This document shows positions 25,740 through 35,658 of a stretch of 64,000 bases of DNA, piece after piece. The notes under the pieces were generated by a model. It had not been told where the DNA came from. It saw nothing but the letters and a program-made list of their open reading frames with translations, and did not search any database. The stretch comes from Belliella baltica DSM 15883 (lineage in GTDB: Bacteria; Bacteroidota; Bacteroidia; Cytophagales; Cyclobacteriaceae): the NCBI RefSeq assembly GCF_000265405.1, contig NC_018010.1, forward strand, positions 2,873,501 to 2,937,500, given 5' to 3'. Within the stretch, counting starts at the first letter, position 1, and each line of letters starts with the position of its first letter. The translations under genes and the position numbers were made by a program.

Positions 25740-28142
25740 TTAATCACTTTTTGGAGTGAAAGTAATTGTACCTTTTGCATTGTTTTTAATTTGAGATTCA
25801 TTCATCAGTTGTGGTCTGTATTTTCCAGTAGCAAACATTTCCGCCTGATTACTGTAATATGGGCTGAATAGGTTTCCACTTTGACCTGTGGGTAAAATAG
25901 ACTCCGATGCTTCTACATTGGCAAAGTCAACGATTATACGCATTGCAGGACCAGATTTCACCTGATAAATCCCACTTCCATTGAGATCGAAAGTCAATTT
26001 ATTGACGGACTCTTCGTTGGCCGAAACAGCTGGTGCATTAACATTGAAAATTCTATCCAATGGCTTTTTGGCCCCAAGAGGATGGGGATGTTCTAATACT
26101 ACTGCATTTTTCCAAGCCCATTTTTCTATATTGGATCCAAATTGATCATCCAATTCAGACAGCGTTTTTTCTAATGCATTCTGAATAATTTCTGACCTGC
26201 TTTCTACTTTTTCTGTACTAGAATCGTCCCACCATGGAGAATCTTCAGTTTGGATTAAGGTTGGAACACTTCTGATATACAGGAAAGTCTTCAAAAAGCT
26301 CTCAAAATCTGCATCACCCAATTCATCTGACATCATTCCATGGAGTGTATGGTAAAGCCATTTGTAATAAACAGTAGGAGCGATGCTTTCTAAATCATGA
26401 TTCCCATCCCAGTTGGACAAGATATTTTTAGCATTTTCAAAATCACCAAAAGACGCATTTTCTACAGCTTCAAGCATACTTTTTGCATTGATGGGATGAT
26501 TTTCATTGATTGTTTCCAATTGCAGGGATTTGATACTTTCTTGTGTCCAGTCATTTCTTGATCTCACAGTTTTATCAATTCTATCCCATCGATCTCCGGG
26601 GTAGTAATAGCCAGGGTAAAATGTTCCATTCGACAAGGTATCAGGTTGATTGTTTGCAGAAGCTACAAAGCCCGATTCAGGATTGATGCTCATAGGATTT
26701 TCTTCAAATGGCATCCAACCAGTTGGCTCGTCCACATTACTCGTTCCATCCAAAAATACTTTTGAGTTGACATGTGCTGGTCGGATTGGGAGTTTGGCAG
26801 CTGCCCACCAAGCTATATTCCCAGTTTTATCTCCATACATCACATTCAATCCTGGTGCGTGAATTAGCCTAACCGCTGATTCTACTTCTTGGATATTTTG
26901 AGCATGATTCATTCTGTATACCGCTTCCAACGCTCTGGTTGGTTCTAAAATATACACCCACCAAGAGGCAACAGGATTAGTTGTAAGTTGACCAATTTCA
27001 GGAATTACCTCGTTCATGATAGGACCATGAACAGATTCTTTTACTTCAAAATCTATTGGGTCTTTATCTTTAATTGAGATTCTTTCCAATCTGGTTTTCA
27101 AAGGTTTAAATTCATCACCGTAAACCGTTTGATTAGGATTATTTGGGTCTAGTTGCTCTTCGAAAAAATCCTGATCATCATTTTCAAACATGGTCAGACC
27201 TATACTCAATTCTCTAGTGTGACCGACCAAACCAAAAGGAACGCCAGCCAAATGATTTCCATAAAAACTGAATTCCGGATACTCAAGATGTGCTTCGTAC
27301 CAAACAGAACGTTGCGCAAAACCAATGTGTGTATCATTCAAAAAGAGTACTTCGCCAGAAGCAGTTCGACTGCCATCGATAACCCAAGAATTACTTCCTT
27401 CCAGAAGAGGAACAGGCAACTTTTCAAATAGGGTAGTCAAAGTTTCCTCGAAGACAATTTCTTTGGATTCTGTATTTCGATTGGGATAATTGTTTGGAAT
27501 AACATGGTGTTCTGCTAGCGTATGAACAGATAGTACTTTCAAATAGTCAGGACCCAATTGACGTGAGATCCTCGTGATCAGCGGATCAGTTTTCATGGCC
27601 ATTGCAAAAGTAAATGACATATATCCCACGATGCTATGAACATCATTGATGGTGAATTCCCTCGGTTTTGTTCCTAATAGAGTATATTCCAAAGGGAGTT
27701 TCCCATTTTCTATAAATTGATTAACTCCTTTGATGTAGGCATCAGTAGCTGCTTTCCAAGGGGTACTTCCTTCTTTATTCCACTCTTCTGTACTCCATTC
27801 AGCATGTTTGGGAATTCCAAGAGTTCTAAAAAATTTATCTACATCTACCAAATCTTCTCCCAATAGCTCCGCTAAAGTTCCAGAACCCACTCTTCGCATC
27901 ATTTCCATTTGGAAAAGACGATCTTGAGCATGCACATAACCTAATGTCATGTATGCATCTAGCTCATTTTCAGCATAAATATGTGGAATTCCAAAATCAT
28001 CGAAATAGACTTCAGAATTAGCTTGTAGGCCGATGAGTTCTTTGGTTCCATGATATTCAGGAGCAAATCGGTGTTTAATCACTTGATAACCGACTACAAC
28101 TGCGAAAAAGAGGAAAAGGATAAGGAAGAGCAGTTTTTTCAT
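25740..28142 (-). CDS. Penicillin acylase-family Ntn hydrolase
   Basis: An 800-residue precursor with an N-terminal membrane anchor or signal (MKKLLFLILFLFFAVVVGY). Alpha-chain features are near residue 49 (YFDDFGIPHIYAENELDAYMTLGYVHAQDRLFQME). Autocleavage exposes the nucleophile serine of EGSNSWVIDGSRTASG near residue 250, and FLNDTHIG follows. This N-terminal-nucleophile family hydrolyses amides such as penicillins, acyl-homoserine lactones and cyclic amides. The natural substrate is unknown; periplasmic location is likely. Confidence 0.88.
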   Translation of the reverse strand: MKKLLFLILFLFFAVVVGYQVIKHRFAPEYHGTKELIGLQANSEVYFDDFGIPHIYAENELDAYMTLGYVHAQDRLFQMEMMRRVGSGTLAELLGEDLVDVDKFFRTLGIPKHAEWSTEEWNKEGSTPWKAATDAYIKGVNQFIENGKLPLEYTLLGTKPREFTINDVHSIVGYMSFTFAMAMKTDPLITRISRQLGPDYLKVLSVHTLAEHHVIPNNYPNRNTESKEIVFEETLTTLFEKLPVPLLEGSNSWVIDGSRTASGEVLFLNDTHIGFAQRSVWYEAHLEYPEFSFYGNHLAGVPFGLVGHTRELSIGLTMFENDDQDFFEEQLDPNNPNQTVYGDEFKPLKTRLERISIKDKDPIDFEVKESVHGPIMNEVIPEIGQLTTNPVASWWVYILEPTRALEAVYRMNHAQNIQEVESAVRLIHAPGLNVMYGDKTGNIAWWAAAKLPIRPAHVNSKVFLDGTSNVDEPTGWMPFEENPMSINPESGFVASANNQPDTLSNGTFYPGYYYPGDRWDRIDKTVRSRNDWTQESIKSLQLETINENHPINAKSMLEAVENASFGDFENAKNILSNWDGNHDLESIAPTVYYKWLYHTLHGMMSDELGDADFESFLKTFLYIRSVPTLIQTEDSPWWDDSSTEKVESRSEIIQNALEKTLSELDDQFGSNIEKWAWKNAVVLEHPHPLGAKKPLDRIFNVNAPAVSANEESVNKLTFDLNGSGIYQVKSGPAMRIIVDFANVEASESILPTGQSGNLFSPYYSNQAEMFATGKYRPQLMNESQIKNNAKGTITFTPKSD

Positions 28143-28298
28143 AAATTGATATTTTGGGTTTTATAATTAGTACCCTAAAGTAAAAAGAAATGAAGATAGA
28201 GAAAGGATAATTATTCCTAAGGCTGAAATGAATCATGAAAAAACTTATTGACTTTAAGTCAAAAAAATTAAATCGTGTAAAAAATTCTGTATTTAGAA

Positions 28299-29480
28299 TC
28301 AAACTTCGTCTATTGCTTTCAGAATTATTTCGCAGGCTTCTCTGATTTGAGATTCGGTGATAATCAATGGTGGTGCAATGCGCATGGCATCATCACAGAA
28401 CAAAAACCAATCTGTAATCACGCCCATTTCTATGGCTTTGTCAATGATAGGCTTGAGTACATCAAAAGAGTCAAACTCAACCGCCATCATCAATCCCATA
28501 TTTCTAACCCCCTTGATTTTAGGGTGTACTAGTAATTTTTTGAAGATTTCTGCTTTGCTTTCAACGGACTCAAGGAGACCTTCATCTTTTATGATTTGAA
28601 TTGTGGCCAAAGAGGCTGCTGCACTTACAGGGTGTCCTCCAAAGGTGGTAATATGACCTAGCAGGGGGTTGTTTTTGAAAACTCCCATGACCTCTTTGTT
28701 AGCTATAAAAGCTCCTATCGGCATTCCACCGCCCATTCCTTTGGCACATACAAGGATATCAGGTTCTATTCCAAAATGCTCAAAGGCCCAAAATTTTCCT
28801 GTTCTACCAAAACCAGCCTGAATTTCATCCAAGATCAGTAGGGTACCTGTTTCATCACAACGCTTTCTCAGGGCTTGAAAATAATTAGAACAGGCTACTT
28901 TGATTCCTGCTTCGCCTTGAATGGTTTCTATGATAACTGCTGCTGTGTCAGTGGTGATTTGATCAAGTTGAAAAAATGAACCGTAGACAATATTTTTGAC
29001 GCCGGGTAGGAGGGGTCTGTATGCTCTTTTGAAGATTTCGTTCCCACCGACAGAAAGTGCGCCTTGGGAAGAACCATGATACGCATCCACACAAGAAATG
29101 ATATCTCTTCGATTGGTATAGCGTTTTGCTAACTTGAGAGCACCCTCAACTGCCTCAGAACCACTATTTACTAGATATACATTGTCTAAGTGCTTTGGAA
29201 GTGTATCACATAAGGCCTTTGCTAGAAGTGCTTGAGGACTTTGAACATATTCTCCATATACCATCAAGTGAAGGTATTTGTCCAGCTGTTCTTGAATTGC
29301 GGTCAATACCTTTGGGTGTCGATGTCCAACATTACTGACTCCTATTCCGGAAATTAAATCAATATATTTTTTTCCATCCGGTCCAAACATATAAATTCCT
29401 TCAGCCTTCTCGATTTCAATCATTAAAGGAAAATCAGTCGTCTGTGCAAGGTGAGAAAGGAATAATTGTCTATTGTTCAT
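28299..29480 (-). CDS. Class III PLP aminotransferase
   Basis: A 393-residue aminotransferase of the acetylornithine/ornithine/GABA group: DLISGIGVSNVGHRHP, LVNSGSEAVEGALKLAKR, LILDEIQAGFGRTGKF and the PLP lysine in VCAKGMGGGMPIGAF. It is a paralogue of the ArgD in this window but is not in a biosynthetic cluster. Substrate not assigned; ornithine, beta-alanine or another omega-amino acid are possible. It follows the methyltransferase gene by 21 bases on the same strand. Confidence 0.85.
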   Translation of the reverse strand: MNNRQLFLSHLAQTTDFPLMIEIEKAEGIYMFGPDGKKYIDLISGIGVSNVGHRHPKVLTAIQEQLDKYLHLMVYGEYVQSPQALLAKALCDTLPKHLDNVYLVNSGSEAVEGALKLAKRYTNRRDIISCVDAYHGSSQGALSVGGNEIFKRAYRPLLPGVKNIVYGSFFQLDQITTDTAAVIIETIQGEAGIKVACSNYFQALRKRCDETGTLLILDEIQAGFGRTGKFWAFEHFGIEPDILVCAKGMGGGMPIGAFIANKEVMGVFKNNPLLGHITTFGGHPVSAAASLATIQIIKDEGLLESVESKAEIFKKLLVHPKIKGVRNMGLMMAVEFDSFDVLKPIIDKAIEMGVITDWFLFCDDAMRIAPPLIITESQIREACEIILKAIDEV

Positions 29481-29501
29481 GGAATGTTTTGAAATCTTAT
29501 T

Positions 29502-30398
29502 TTATAATTTTCTGAATCTGAAGAAAATACCAACCGGTAGTTTTTTCTCGAATCTATCTACTAGGTACAACTCACCATGCTCTGCATTGTTGACTTCTTT
29601 GAAGTTGGAGTTTACCAAATTTGCGGCGATTATCGAGCTAAAGCTGAGAGAATACATATTTAGAATGAGGAAATGATGATCAGGTTCCAAAAGTTCAGCA
29701 CATAGCTTGAGCATTTCATTGATTTGCTCTTCTAAAATCCATTTTTCACCGTCAGGCCCTCTTCCATATGCGGGAGGATCCAATATGATTCCATGGTATT
29801 TATTTCCCCTTCTGACTTCTCTTTTGATAAATTTCATCGCATCGTCTACGATCCATCGGATCCCTTCCATTCCAGAAGATTCCATGTTGTGCTTTGACCA
29901 AGTGACCACTTGTTTGACAGAGTCAAGATGAGTAACTTCAGCACCTGTACCACGAGCTGCGACACTTGCAGCTCCTGTATAAGCGAAAAGATTTAAGATT
30001 TTTGGATTTTTAATGGGAAGTTTTTTGACTGTGTCAGTAATGTAATCCCAGTTAACGGCTTGCTCAGGAAACAAACCGATATGTTTGAAAGATGTCATTG
30101 CCAAATTCAAGTTTAGCTTTAATTCATCTTGATTTTTGTATTGAATCTGCCAATTATGAGGAATCTTCTTGAGCTCGTTCCAATGTCCTTTTTCGGGATT
30201 GTTCTTTTCTTTTGAAAAAATCGCATGTGCCATGGCTTTCCATTCTTGGTCAGTCATGCTTTTGTCCCAGATTGCCTGAGGCTCAGGTCTACTTAAAACA
30301 TATTCTCCAAAACGCTCTAATTTTTCAAAACCGCCTGTATCTATCAGTTCATAATCTTCCCAGTTGCTGGGTGTCAAAGACAAAATCGTTTCTTTCAT
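29502..30398 (-). CDS. Class I SAM-dependent methyltransferase, RlmI/RlmK-like
   Basis: A 298-residue methyltransferase. SAM-binding motif ILNLFAYTGAASVAA near residue 135, acidic loop VTHLDSVKQVV, and the catalytic motif ILDPPAYGRGPDGEKW of N4/N6 or RNA methyltransferases of the PF10672 type. Homologues modify 23S rRNA, but an RNA-binding PUA domain is not present here. Its start codon is only 42 bases from an IS66 insertion, which may have replaced its promoter. Confidence 0.75.
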   Translation of the reverse strand: MKETILSLTPSNWEDYELIDTGGFEKLERFGEYVLSRPEPQAIWDKSMTDQEWKAMAHAIFSKEKNNPEKGHWNELKKIPHNWQIQYKNQDELKLNLNLAMTSFKHIGLFPEQAVNWDYITDTVKKLPIKNPKILNLFAYTGAASVAARGTGAEVTHLDSVKQVVTWSKHNMESSGMEGIRWIVDDAMKFIKREVRRGNKYHGIILDPPAYGRGPDGEKWILEEQINEMLKLCAELLEPDHHFLILNMYSLSFSSIIAANLVNSNFKEVNNAEHGELYLVDRFEKKLPVGIFFRFRKL

Positions 30399-30439
30399 GC
30401 TGCAAAAGTAAACATATAAGTTTAATGAGTAGAAAAAAC

Positions 30440-32022
30440 GTAACTACTCAGGTTGTAAATTAGCTATATGATTTAGATTTTCTAAGATATTTCCCGAACG
30501 TTTGATCAGGGTATCCACGACGGATCTTATAACACAGAAGTTTTCAGCTCCATTGTTGGATTTGAACTGTCCTGATATTTTTTGTTTCACCTTGATGTTG
30601 CGTATGGCTCTTTCAGAGGCATTGTTATCCGGTGGTACTTTTTGGTGATAGAGAAAAGTAAAAAGTGACTTTCTGTATTTCAGGAGTCTTTTTTGTAGGG
30701 ATACTGCTTCTTTATGTTTTGACTCTACAGGTTGGGCGAGTAGGTTATCCATCTTCTCTTCAATGGAAGCAATACTCCTGCTATTCTCTGGATCTGGTAG
30801 TTTTTTGAGTTTTCTCTTCAGTGAGATAGCTTCCCTGAACAGGGCCCTAAGGCTGTCAGCCCATTTAGATTTATAGCGTTCAACAATGTAGTTGAGCTCC
30901 CTAAGCAGATGTGCACAACAGAGCTGGTGCAGGTTTTCCGAATAGTTGAAGTATGCCCTCCATGCATCGTGGCACAATACTGCCTTTCCGAACCCATCGG
31001 GAAAATGTGTATTCATCGCCTTAAGTCCACGTGATTCAGATATAGCTAACAGGGTGAGTTCCTCGGTCTGATAAGTCCAGACCCACTGTTTGTTTCCATC
31101 CACTTTAGCCCCAGTCTCGTCAGCTCCTATCACAGGACTTTTAGAGACTGCCGTCTTTATCTTTGCATATATTGGTGCAGACTTGCGGGCAAACCTACCG
31201 ATAATGTTATCGATACTCCCCTCGCTGAGATTAATACCGAAGCAGTCCCTGAGAAGTTCTTTCATCCTTCTATAGGGAACATACTGTCTGGCATGCAGAT
31301 AACCGACAATGGTTTCAACACCGCTCCCGTACTGTATGGGGGCATTGATATTGTCAGGGAATGACCCACTGATCTTTTCTCCACAGGAACAGTTTTTGGA
31401 AAAGATTCTATGCTCGGTACATACCACTTTAATCACAGGAAGATCCAGGACCTGTCTTTTGGAGGACAGTTCTGCTGGAACCGCCGACAGATCACCACCA
31501 CAGCAGGTACAGAATAAAGGGATGTGGTTTTCTATTATGTCCGGGGAGGATGTCATTTCAAGGGTATGGCCTTTGTGTCCAGGCTGACCGCCGGTTTTGC
31601 GCCCTGTATCCTGACGGAGACTCTGATTTTTTTTGGGGCGGTTCTCGTCTTTTGAAGGGGGAACCGAGCTGTTGCGGCTGTTTTTGGGATTACGGTAACG
31701 GGCAAGCTCATTTTCCAAATCGGATACCCTAGATTTTAAAGACTTGACCTGCTCCATAAGCTGGAGGTTCATCTTGATCAGTTCCTGAATAAGCGTATCC
31801 CTGTGGTCCAATATACTATAGAAATGTTTCCTGAATATCAGCACATAATCCCATGAATACCAATAATCCACGCTGTTTTTCCCCACAAAAAAATGTGGAT
31901 AAACCAACTTTAAAGCTGATTTTCGTACATTCACATACAAATACGCATCAATACACCACAGAGGGCAACAAGACTCCAAATACTTGAATATCGGTCAGTA
32001 AATAATGTACCTGAGTAGTTAC
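30440..32022 (-). mobile_element. IS66-family insertion sequence, single-ORF type
   Basis: A 1583-base element. Ends are 14-base perfect inverted repeats: GTAACTACTCAGGT at 30440-30453 and its complement at 32009-32022. It is flanked by an exact 8-base target duplication GAAAAAAC (30432-30439 and 32023-32030), the length expected for IS66. It encodes only the large transposase and no TnpA/TnpB, as in the ISBst12 subgroup. Clean ends, intact gene and perfect duplication indicate recent insertion. It sits in the divergent space between the methyltransferase gene and the gene at 32118. Confidence 0.95.
30444..31772 (-). CDS. IS66-family transposase (TnpC)
   Basis: About 442 residues from ATG 31772; the frame stays open further upstream to 31979, but the leucine-zipper start MNLQLMEQVKSLKSRV is the natural beginning. 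Then come a Ser/Pro-rich linker (NSSVPPSKDE), the IS66 zinc finger CTCCGGDL, and the DDE nuclease with VIGADETGAKVDG, VLCHDAWRAY and the final glutamate in PPDNNASERAIRNIK. The stop codon lies inside the left inverted repeat. Confidence 0.93.
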   Translation of the reverse strand: MNLQLMEQVKSLKSRVSDLENELARYRNPKNSRNSSVPPSKDENRPKKNQSLRQDTGRKTGGQPGHKGHTLEMTSSPDIIENHIPLFCTCCGGDLSAVPAELSSKRQVLDLPVIKVVCTEHRIFSKNCSCGEKISGSFPDNINAPIQYGSGVETIVGYLHARQYVPYRRMKELLRDCFGINLSEGSIDNIIGRFARKSAPIYAKIKTAVSKSPVIGADETGAKVDGNKQWVWTYQTEELTLLAISESRGLKAMNTHFPDGFGKAVLCHDAWRAYFNYSENLHQLCCAHLLRELNYIVERYKSKWADSLRALFREAISLKRKLKKLPDPENSRSIASIEEKMDNLLAQPVESKHKEAVSLQKRLLKYRKSLFTFLYHQKVPPDNNASERAIRNIKVKQKISGQFKSNNGAENFCVIRSVVDTLIKRSGNILENLNHIANLQPE

Positions 32023-32117
32023 GAAAAAACAAATGAAAATGAACTTGGATTGTTTATATTTAGAAGGTGATAAAAAAAGATAACTTTGTTAAATATTGCT
32101 TCTAAATCTTATTGAAT

Positions 32118-32780
32118 ATGCTTTTGCGATTTACAGTTCTAGTTTATTTCAGTGTACTTTCTTTTTATTCATTTGAAGGAAATGCTCAAATTGAAAATGA
32201 TGTACTGTATTATAAATCAGGATTTAATTCAGTTACTATTAATGCACGAACTGTTGGCGTAAAAGGAACTCCATTTCTATTTGATGATGCTGTATTTGGC
32301 GATATTCTATTACCAAATGGAACAACTCATTTGAAGATTCCTTTCAATTTTGAAATGGTAAAAGAAGAATTGGTTATCAAAATGTCAGATGATGATAACC
32401 CTCCATTTCCTGTCAAAAAATGGATTTCCGTTGAGACAAAAGATGAAAATCCAAGAAAGTTTATCCTTGAGAATATAGAAGCAAAAAAAAGAATTGTGGA
32501 GTATATTGGTGAATGGGAGGGTTTCAAGATTGTTGCACTTCATTCAAAAAAACTATACAAACCCACTAACCTTCCAGATAGCTATTCCTCACCCCAATTT
32601 GATACTTATCAACATTATATAAAATTCTTTAAAATCAAAGGGCTTCAATTTGAGGAGTTGAAAGTAAATCAATTTGTTAAAGACCTCGGTGGAAAAGAAA
32701 TTAAAGAATTCATCAAATCAAATAAATTAAAGGTTGATGATCCTGTAGACTTGAAAATGTTACTCCAGAGTCTAAATTGA
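32118..32780 (+). CDS. Secreted protein of unknown function
   Basis: A 220-residue protein with a signal peptide (MLLRFTVLVYFSVLSFYSFEGNAQ). No family recognised. The mature part is mixed beta then helical, with a charged C-terminal region (VKDLGGKEIKEFIKSNKLKVDD). The ATG at 32118 is preferred over an upstream TTG at 32112. The IS66 end is 95 bases upstream, so expression may depend on the insertion. A Bacteroidota-specific periplasmic protein is the most that can be said. Confidence 0.6.
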   Translation: MLLRFTVLVYFSVLSFYSFEGNAQIENDVLYYKSGFNSVTINARTVGVKGTPFLFDDAVFGDILLPNGTTHLKIPFNFEMVKEELVIKMSDDDNPPFPVKKWISVETKDENPRKFILENIEAKKRIVEYIGEWEGFKIVALHSKKLYKPTNLPDSYSSPQFDTYQHYIKFFKIKGLQFEELKVNQFVKDLGGKEIKEFIKSNKLKVDDPVDLKMLLQSLN

Positions 32781-32788
32781 GATTTGAT

Positions 32789-33622
32789 TTACATCCATTT
32801 TTCAAGTAGTTCAGAACTTTTATTCCAAAGTTTATCTCTCATACTTTTAGAGTTTGCTGATCTAGATGGAGTCACAGGTTTTGATTTTTTGAAATAAGCA
32901 CCGTTGTGTTTGTCATCAATCTTATTTTTGGCAAGGTAAATGGTGGTTTGAGCTCCTTGTTCTGCTGTGATCATAAATGGACTTGCCAATTTCCAAAGAA
33001 AGGAAAACGCGCCTGCTGTTTCTTGTCCAAAATTAGTTTTGACAACCCCGGGATGAAGTGCATAAGATTTCAAACCTTCTGAGCCAAATTTTTCTACTAG
33101 TGACTTTGAAAATAAGATATTGAATAATTTGACATTTGCATAAAATCCGAAAGAGCTAAAACTTCTTTTGTCATAATTTAGATCGTTGAAATTAACATTT
33201 CCCATTCGATGTGCTTCTGAACTTACATGAATGACTTTAGAAACTTTGCTTTTCAGGAGCAGCGGCAAGAGTTTATTTGTCAATAAATAATGACCAAGAT
33301 GATTTGCAGATAAACTCATCTCAAAACCATCTTTTGTGATTTCTTTTTCTTTAAAAATCCCACCGGCATTATTGATTAAAACATCAAGGTGATCTGTTTT
33401 AGAACTGATCTTTTCAGCTGCTTTCACGACGGAATCCATGTCAGCAAGATCTATATAAATAAAAATACATTTTTTTTGATCTTCTTTTGAAAACTCTTGA
33501 ATGATATCATTTGCTTTCTTTTCATTTCTGGCTAGGATAAAAATTTGCTCAAAATCATGTATTAAACTTTTCAAAGCTTGTTCGCCAATTCCTGAGGTTG
33601 CACCTGTTATCGCTATATTCAT
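32789..33622 (-). CDS. Short-chain dehydrogenase/reductase, retinol-dehydrogenase-like
   Basis: A 277-residue SDR from ATG 33622 (a GTG at 33637 would add five residues). Cofactor loop ITGATSGIGEQAL, NNAG motif (LINNAGGIF), catalytic Ser in IHVSSEAHR and YxxxK as YANVK, followed by HPGVVKTNFG. The pattern resembles retinol dehydrogenase/WWOX-like SDRs, but the substrate is unknown. It is convergent with the gene at 32118. Confidence 0.85.
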   Translation of the reverse strand: MNIAITGATSGIGEQALKSLIHDFEQIFILARNEKKANDIIQEFSKEDQKKCIFIYIDLADMDSVVKAAEKISSKTDHLDVLINNAGGIFKEKEITKDGFEMSLSANHLGHYLLTNKLLPLLLKSKVSKVIHVSSEAHRMGNVNFNDLNYDKRSFSSFGFYANVKLFNILFSKSLVEKFGSEGLKSYALHPGVVKTNFGQETAGAFSFLWKLASPFMITAEQGAQTTIYLAKNKIDDKHNGAYFKKSKPVTPSRSANSKSMRDKLWNKSSELLEKWM

Positions 33623-33795
33623 TTTCTTTTCTTTCACTTCTTAACTCAATTTTATTGGTTTTGTTAAGAAATTTAAAAGGTATGATATTTTGTCTGATTA
33701 AATAAAACTTATATTTTATCTAAAAATTTGTATTTTTAAGCCTTTGAAATTTTAATATTTCACAAAAAACAGAAACTTATTCTTTGATAGACTTC

Positions 33796-34692
33796 ATGAT
33801 CCTTGTGACTATCAAAGGATTAAGAGAAACTGAAAATCAGCAAACTCAAAACACCTACTTGTACCAAGTGAAAGTAAAAGAACCTTTTATAGATGTTGAA
33901 AAAGTATTGAAGGATAAAAATCCAAAGCTTCATAGTTGGTTGCCTTCTTTTTTGATCAAGTATATCAAAAGAATTGTTCATGAAAATGACATCAATCATG
34001 TGATGGCTAAAAACGGTCATCTTCAAGGAATGGAATTTGTCAATGCTTTAATTGATGAATTTGGTGTAGAGGTTACTCTTACTGGAGCTGAAAATATTCC
34101 CTTGGACAGATCTGTGATTTTTGCTGCAAATCATCCATTAGGTGGAATGGATGGAATTGCATTCATGTATGCGCTTGGAAAATTTCGGACAGATATCAGG
34201 TTTTTGGTAACTGATATTTTGACCAATATTACCAATTTTGAACCAATGTTTATTCCAGTTAACAATCATGGAGCAAATAGCAGGGAATTGACAAAATTGA
34301 TAGACAGTGCCTACGCTAGTGAAAATGCAATCTTAGTATTTCCAGCAGGCTTGGTTTCTCGAAAACAAGATGTTGGGATTATGGATTTGGAATGGAAGAA
34401 AAGTTTCATCAGTAAATCAAAAAGGTATCAGAAAGATATTGTTCCTGTGTATATTGAAGGTAAGAATTCGATTTTCTTTTATAACTTAGCTAAGTTTAGA
34501 AAGATGTTGGGGATAAAGTCAAATATTGAGATGTTTTATTTAGCAGATGAGATGTTTTCCCAAAAAGGCAAAAAGGTAGTTATACATATAGGTAAGCCAA
34601 TTTCTTACAAACATTTTGATAAATCAAAAAGCGAAAAAGATTGGGCAGAAGAAGTGAAGCAAATGGTTTATCAAATGGCCAAAAAAGATTAA
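33796..34692 (+). CDS. Lysophospholipid acyltransferase-like protein (GlsA/OlsA-like)
   Basis: About 298 residues from ATG 33796; a TTG at 33784 is an alternative. A PlsC-type domain begins VTLTGAENIPLDRSVIFAANHPLGGMDG. The acyltransferase histidine and aspartate are there but five residues apart (H-x5-D) instead of the usual H-x4-D. Next come FVPVNNHG-like and VFPAGLVSRK segments. It is three bases from the GNAT-type N-acyltransferase gene. The same pair order is known for glycine-lipid synthesis (GlsB/GlsA of Bacteroides), in which this one adds the O-acyl chain. Confidence 0.75.
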   Translation: MILVTIKGLRETENQQTQNTYLYQVKVKEPFIDVEKVLKDKNPKLHSWLPSFLIKYIKRIVHENDINHVMAKNGHLQGMEFVNALIDEFGVEVTLTGAENIPLDRSVIFAANHPLGGMDGIAFMYALGKFRTDIRFLVTDILTNITNFEPMFIPVNNHGANSRELTKLIDSAYASENAILVFPAGLVSRKQDVGIMDLEWKKSFISKSKRYQKDIVPVYIEGKNSIFFYNLAKFRKMLGIKSNIEMFYLADEMFSQKGKKVVIHIGKPISYKHFDKSKSEKDWAEEVKQMVYQMAKKD

Positions 34693-34695
34693 TTT

Positions 34696-35649
34696 ATGCA
34701 AGAAATTATACCAGCTGTAGATAAGGAATTGTTAAAAAAGGAATTGATACCTGAGCGATTTTTAAGATATACTAATAATGGCAATAATCATATATATTTA
34801 ATTGATTACCATAACTCTCCAAATGTTGTAAGAGAAATAGGAAGATTAAGGGAATTGACTTTTAGAGGTGCTGGAGGAGGTACAGGTCAGCCTTTGGACA
34901 TTGATGAAAATGATACCTGTGAAAATTGCTATCAGCAGTTGATCACTTGGAATCCTGAGGATGAAGAAATCGTTGCCGGCTACAGATTGATTGATTGTAA
35001 AAATGCTCAAATAGATAAAAAAGGTGAATTAAATTTATCTACTTCACATTTATTTAAGTTTTCTGAGAAATTTATCAAAGAATATATTCCCCATACGATT
35101 GAACTAGGTCGTTCTTTTGTTCAACCAAAATACCAACCAAGCATTGATAATAGAAAAGGCTTATTTTCCTTGGATAATCTGTGGGATGGTTTGGGAGCGG
35201 TTGTAATGCTTCATCCAGAAGTTAAATATCTTTTTGGAAAAGTGACGATGTATCCCCATTACAATCGAGAGGCAAGAGATTTATTGCTCTATTTTATGAA
35301 TCATTATTTTCCGGATAAGGAAAATTTGGTAAGCCCGCTTGACAACTTAAGGTTGACATATGAAACAGATATGACAGAGGTAAGAGATACTTTTAAAGAT
35401 TTAGAGTATAAAGAAGGATATAAATTGCTTAACTCCCGTATCCGGGCAGCAAAGGAAAATATACCTCCTTTGATCAATACTTACATGAATCTTTCTCCGA
35501 CTATGAAAACTTTTGGAACTGCACTCAATGATGAATTTGGTGCTGTTGAAGAAACGGGGATTCTTATTACCATTGCAGATATTTACGAAAGTAAAAAACA
35601 TAGACACATGGAGACTTTTATCAGAGATCAGGTCTTTGGGAGTAGATAG
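34696..35649 (+). CDS. GNAT-type N-acyltransferase for amino-lipid synthesis (GlsB/OlsB-like)
   Basis: A 317-residue protein of the hemolysin-like/OlsB acyltransferase family: EIGRLRELTFRGAGGGTGQ, then EEIVAGYRLI, then TIELGRSFVQPKYQP and LWDGLGAVVMLHPEVKYLFGKVTM, features of the acyl-ACP-dependent N-acyltransferases that start ornithine or glycine lipid synthesis. It follows the O-acyltransferase gene by three bases. Together the two would make a diacylated amino-acid lipid for the membranes; which amino acid is not determined. Confidence 0.75.
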   Translation: MQEIIPAVDKELLKKELIPERFLRYTNNGNNHIYLIDYHNSPNVVREIGRLRELTFRGAGGGTGQPLDIDENDTCENCYQQLITWNPEDEEIVAGYRLIDCKNAQIDKKGELNLSTSHLFKFSEKFIKEYIPHTIELGRSFVQPKYQPSIDNRKGLFSLDNLWDGLGAVVMLHPEVKYLFGKVTMYPHYNREARDLLLYFMNHYFPDKENLVSPLDNLRLTYETDMTEVRDTFKDLEYKEGYKLLNSRIRAAKENIPPLINTYMNLSPTMKTFGTALNDEFGAVEETGILITIADIYESKKHRHMETFIRDQVFGSR

Positions 35650-35658
35650 AAGAATGAA

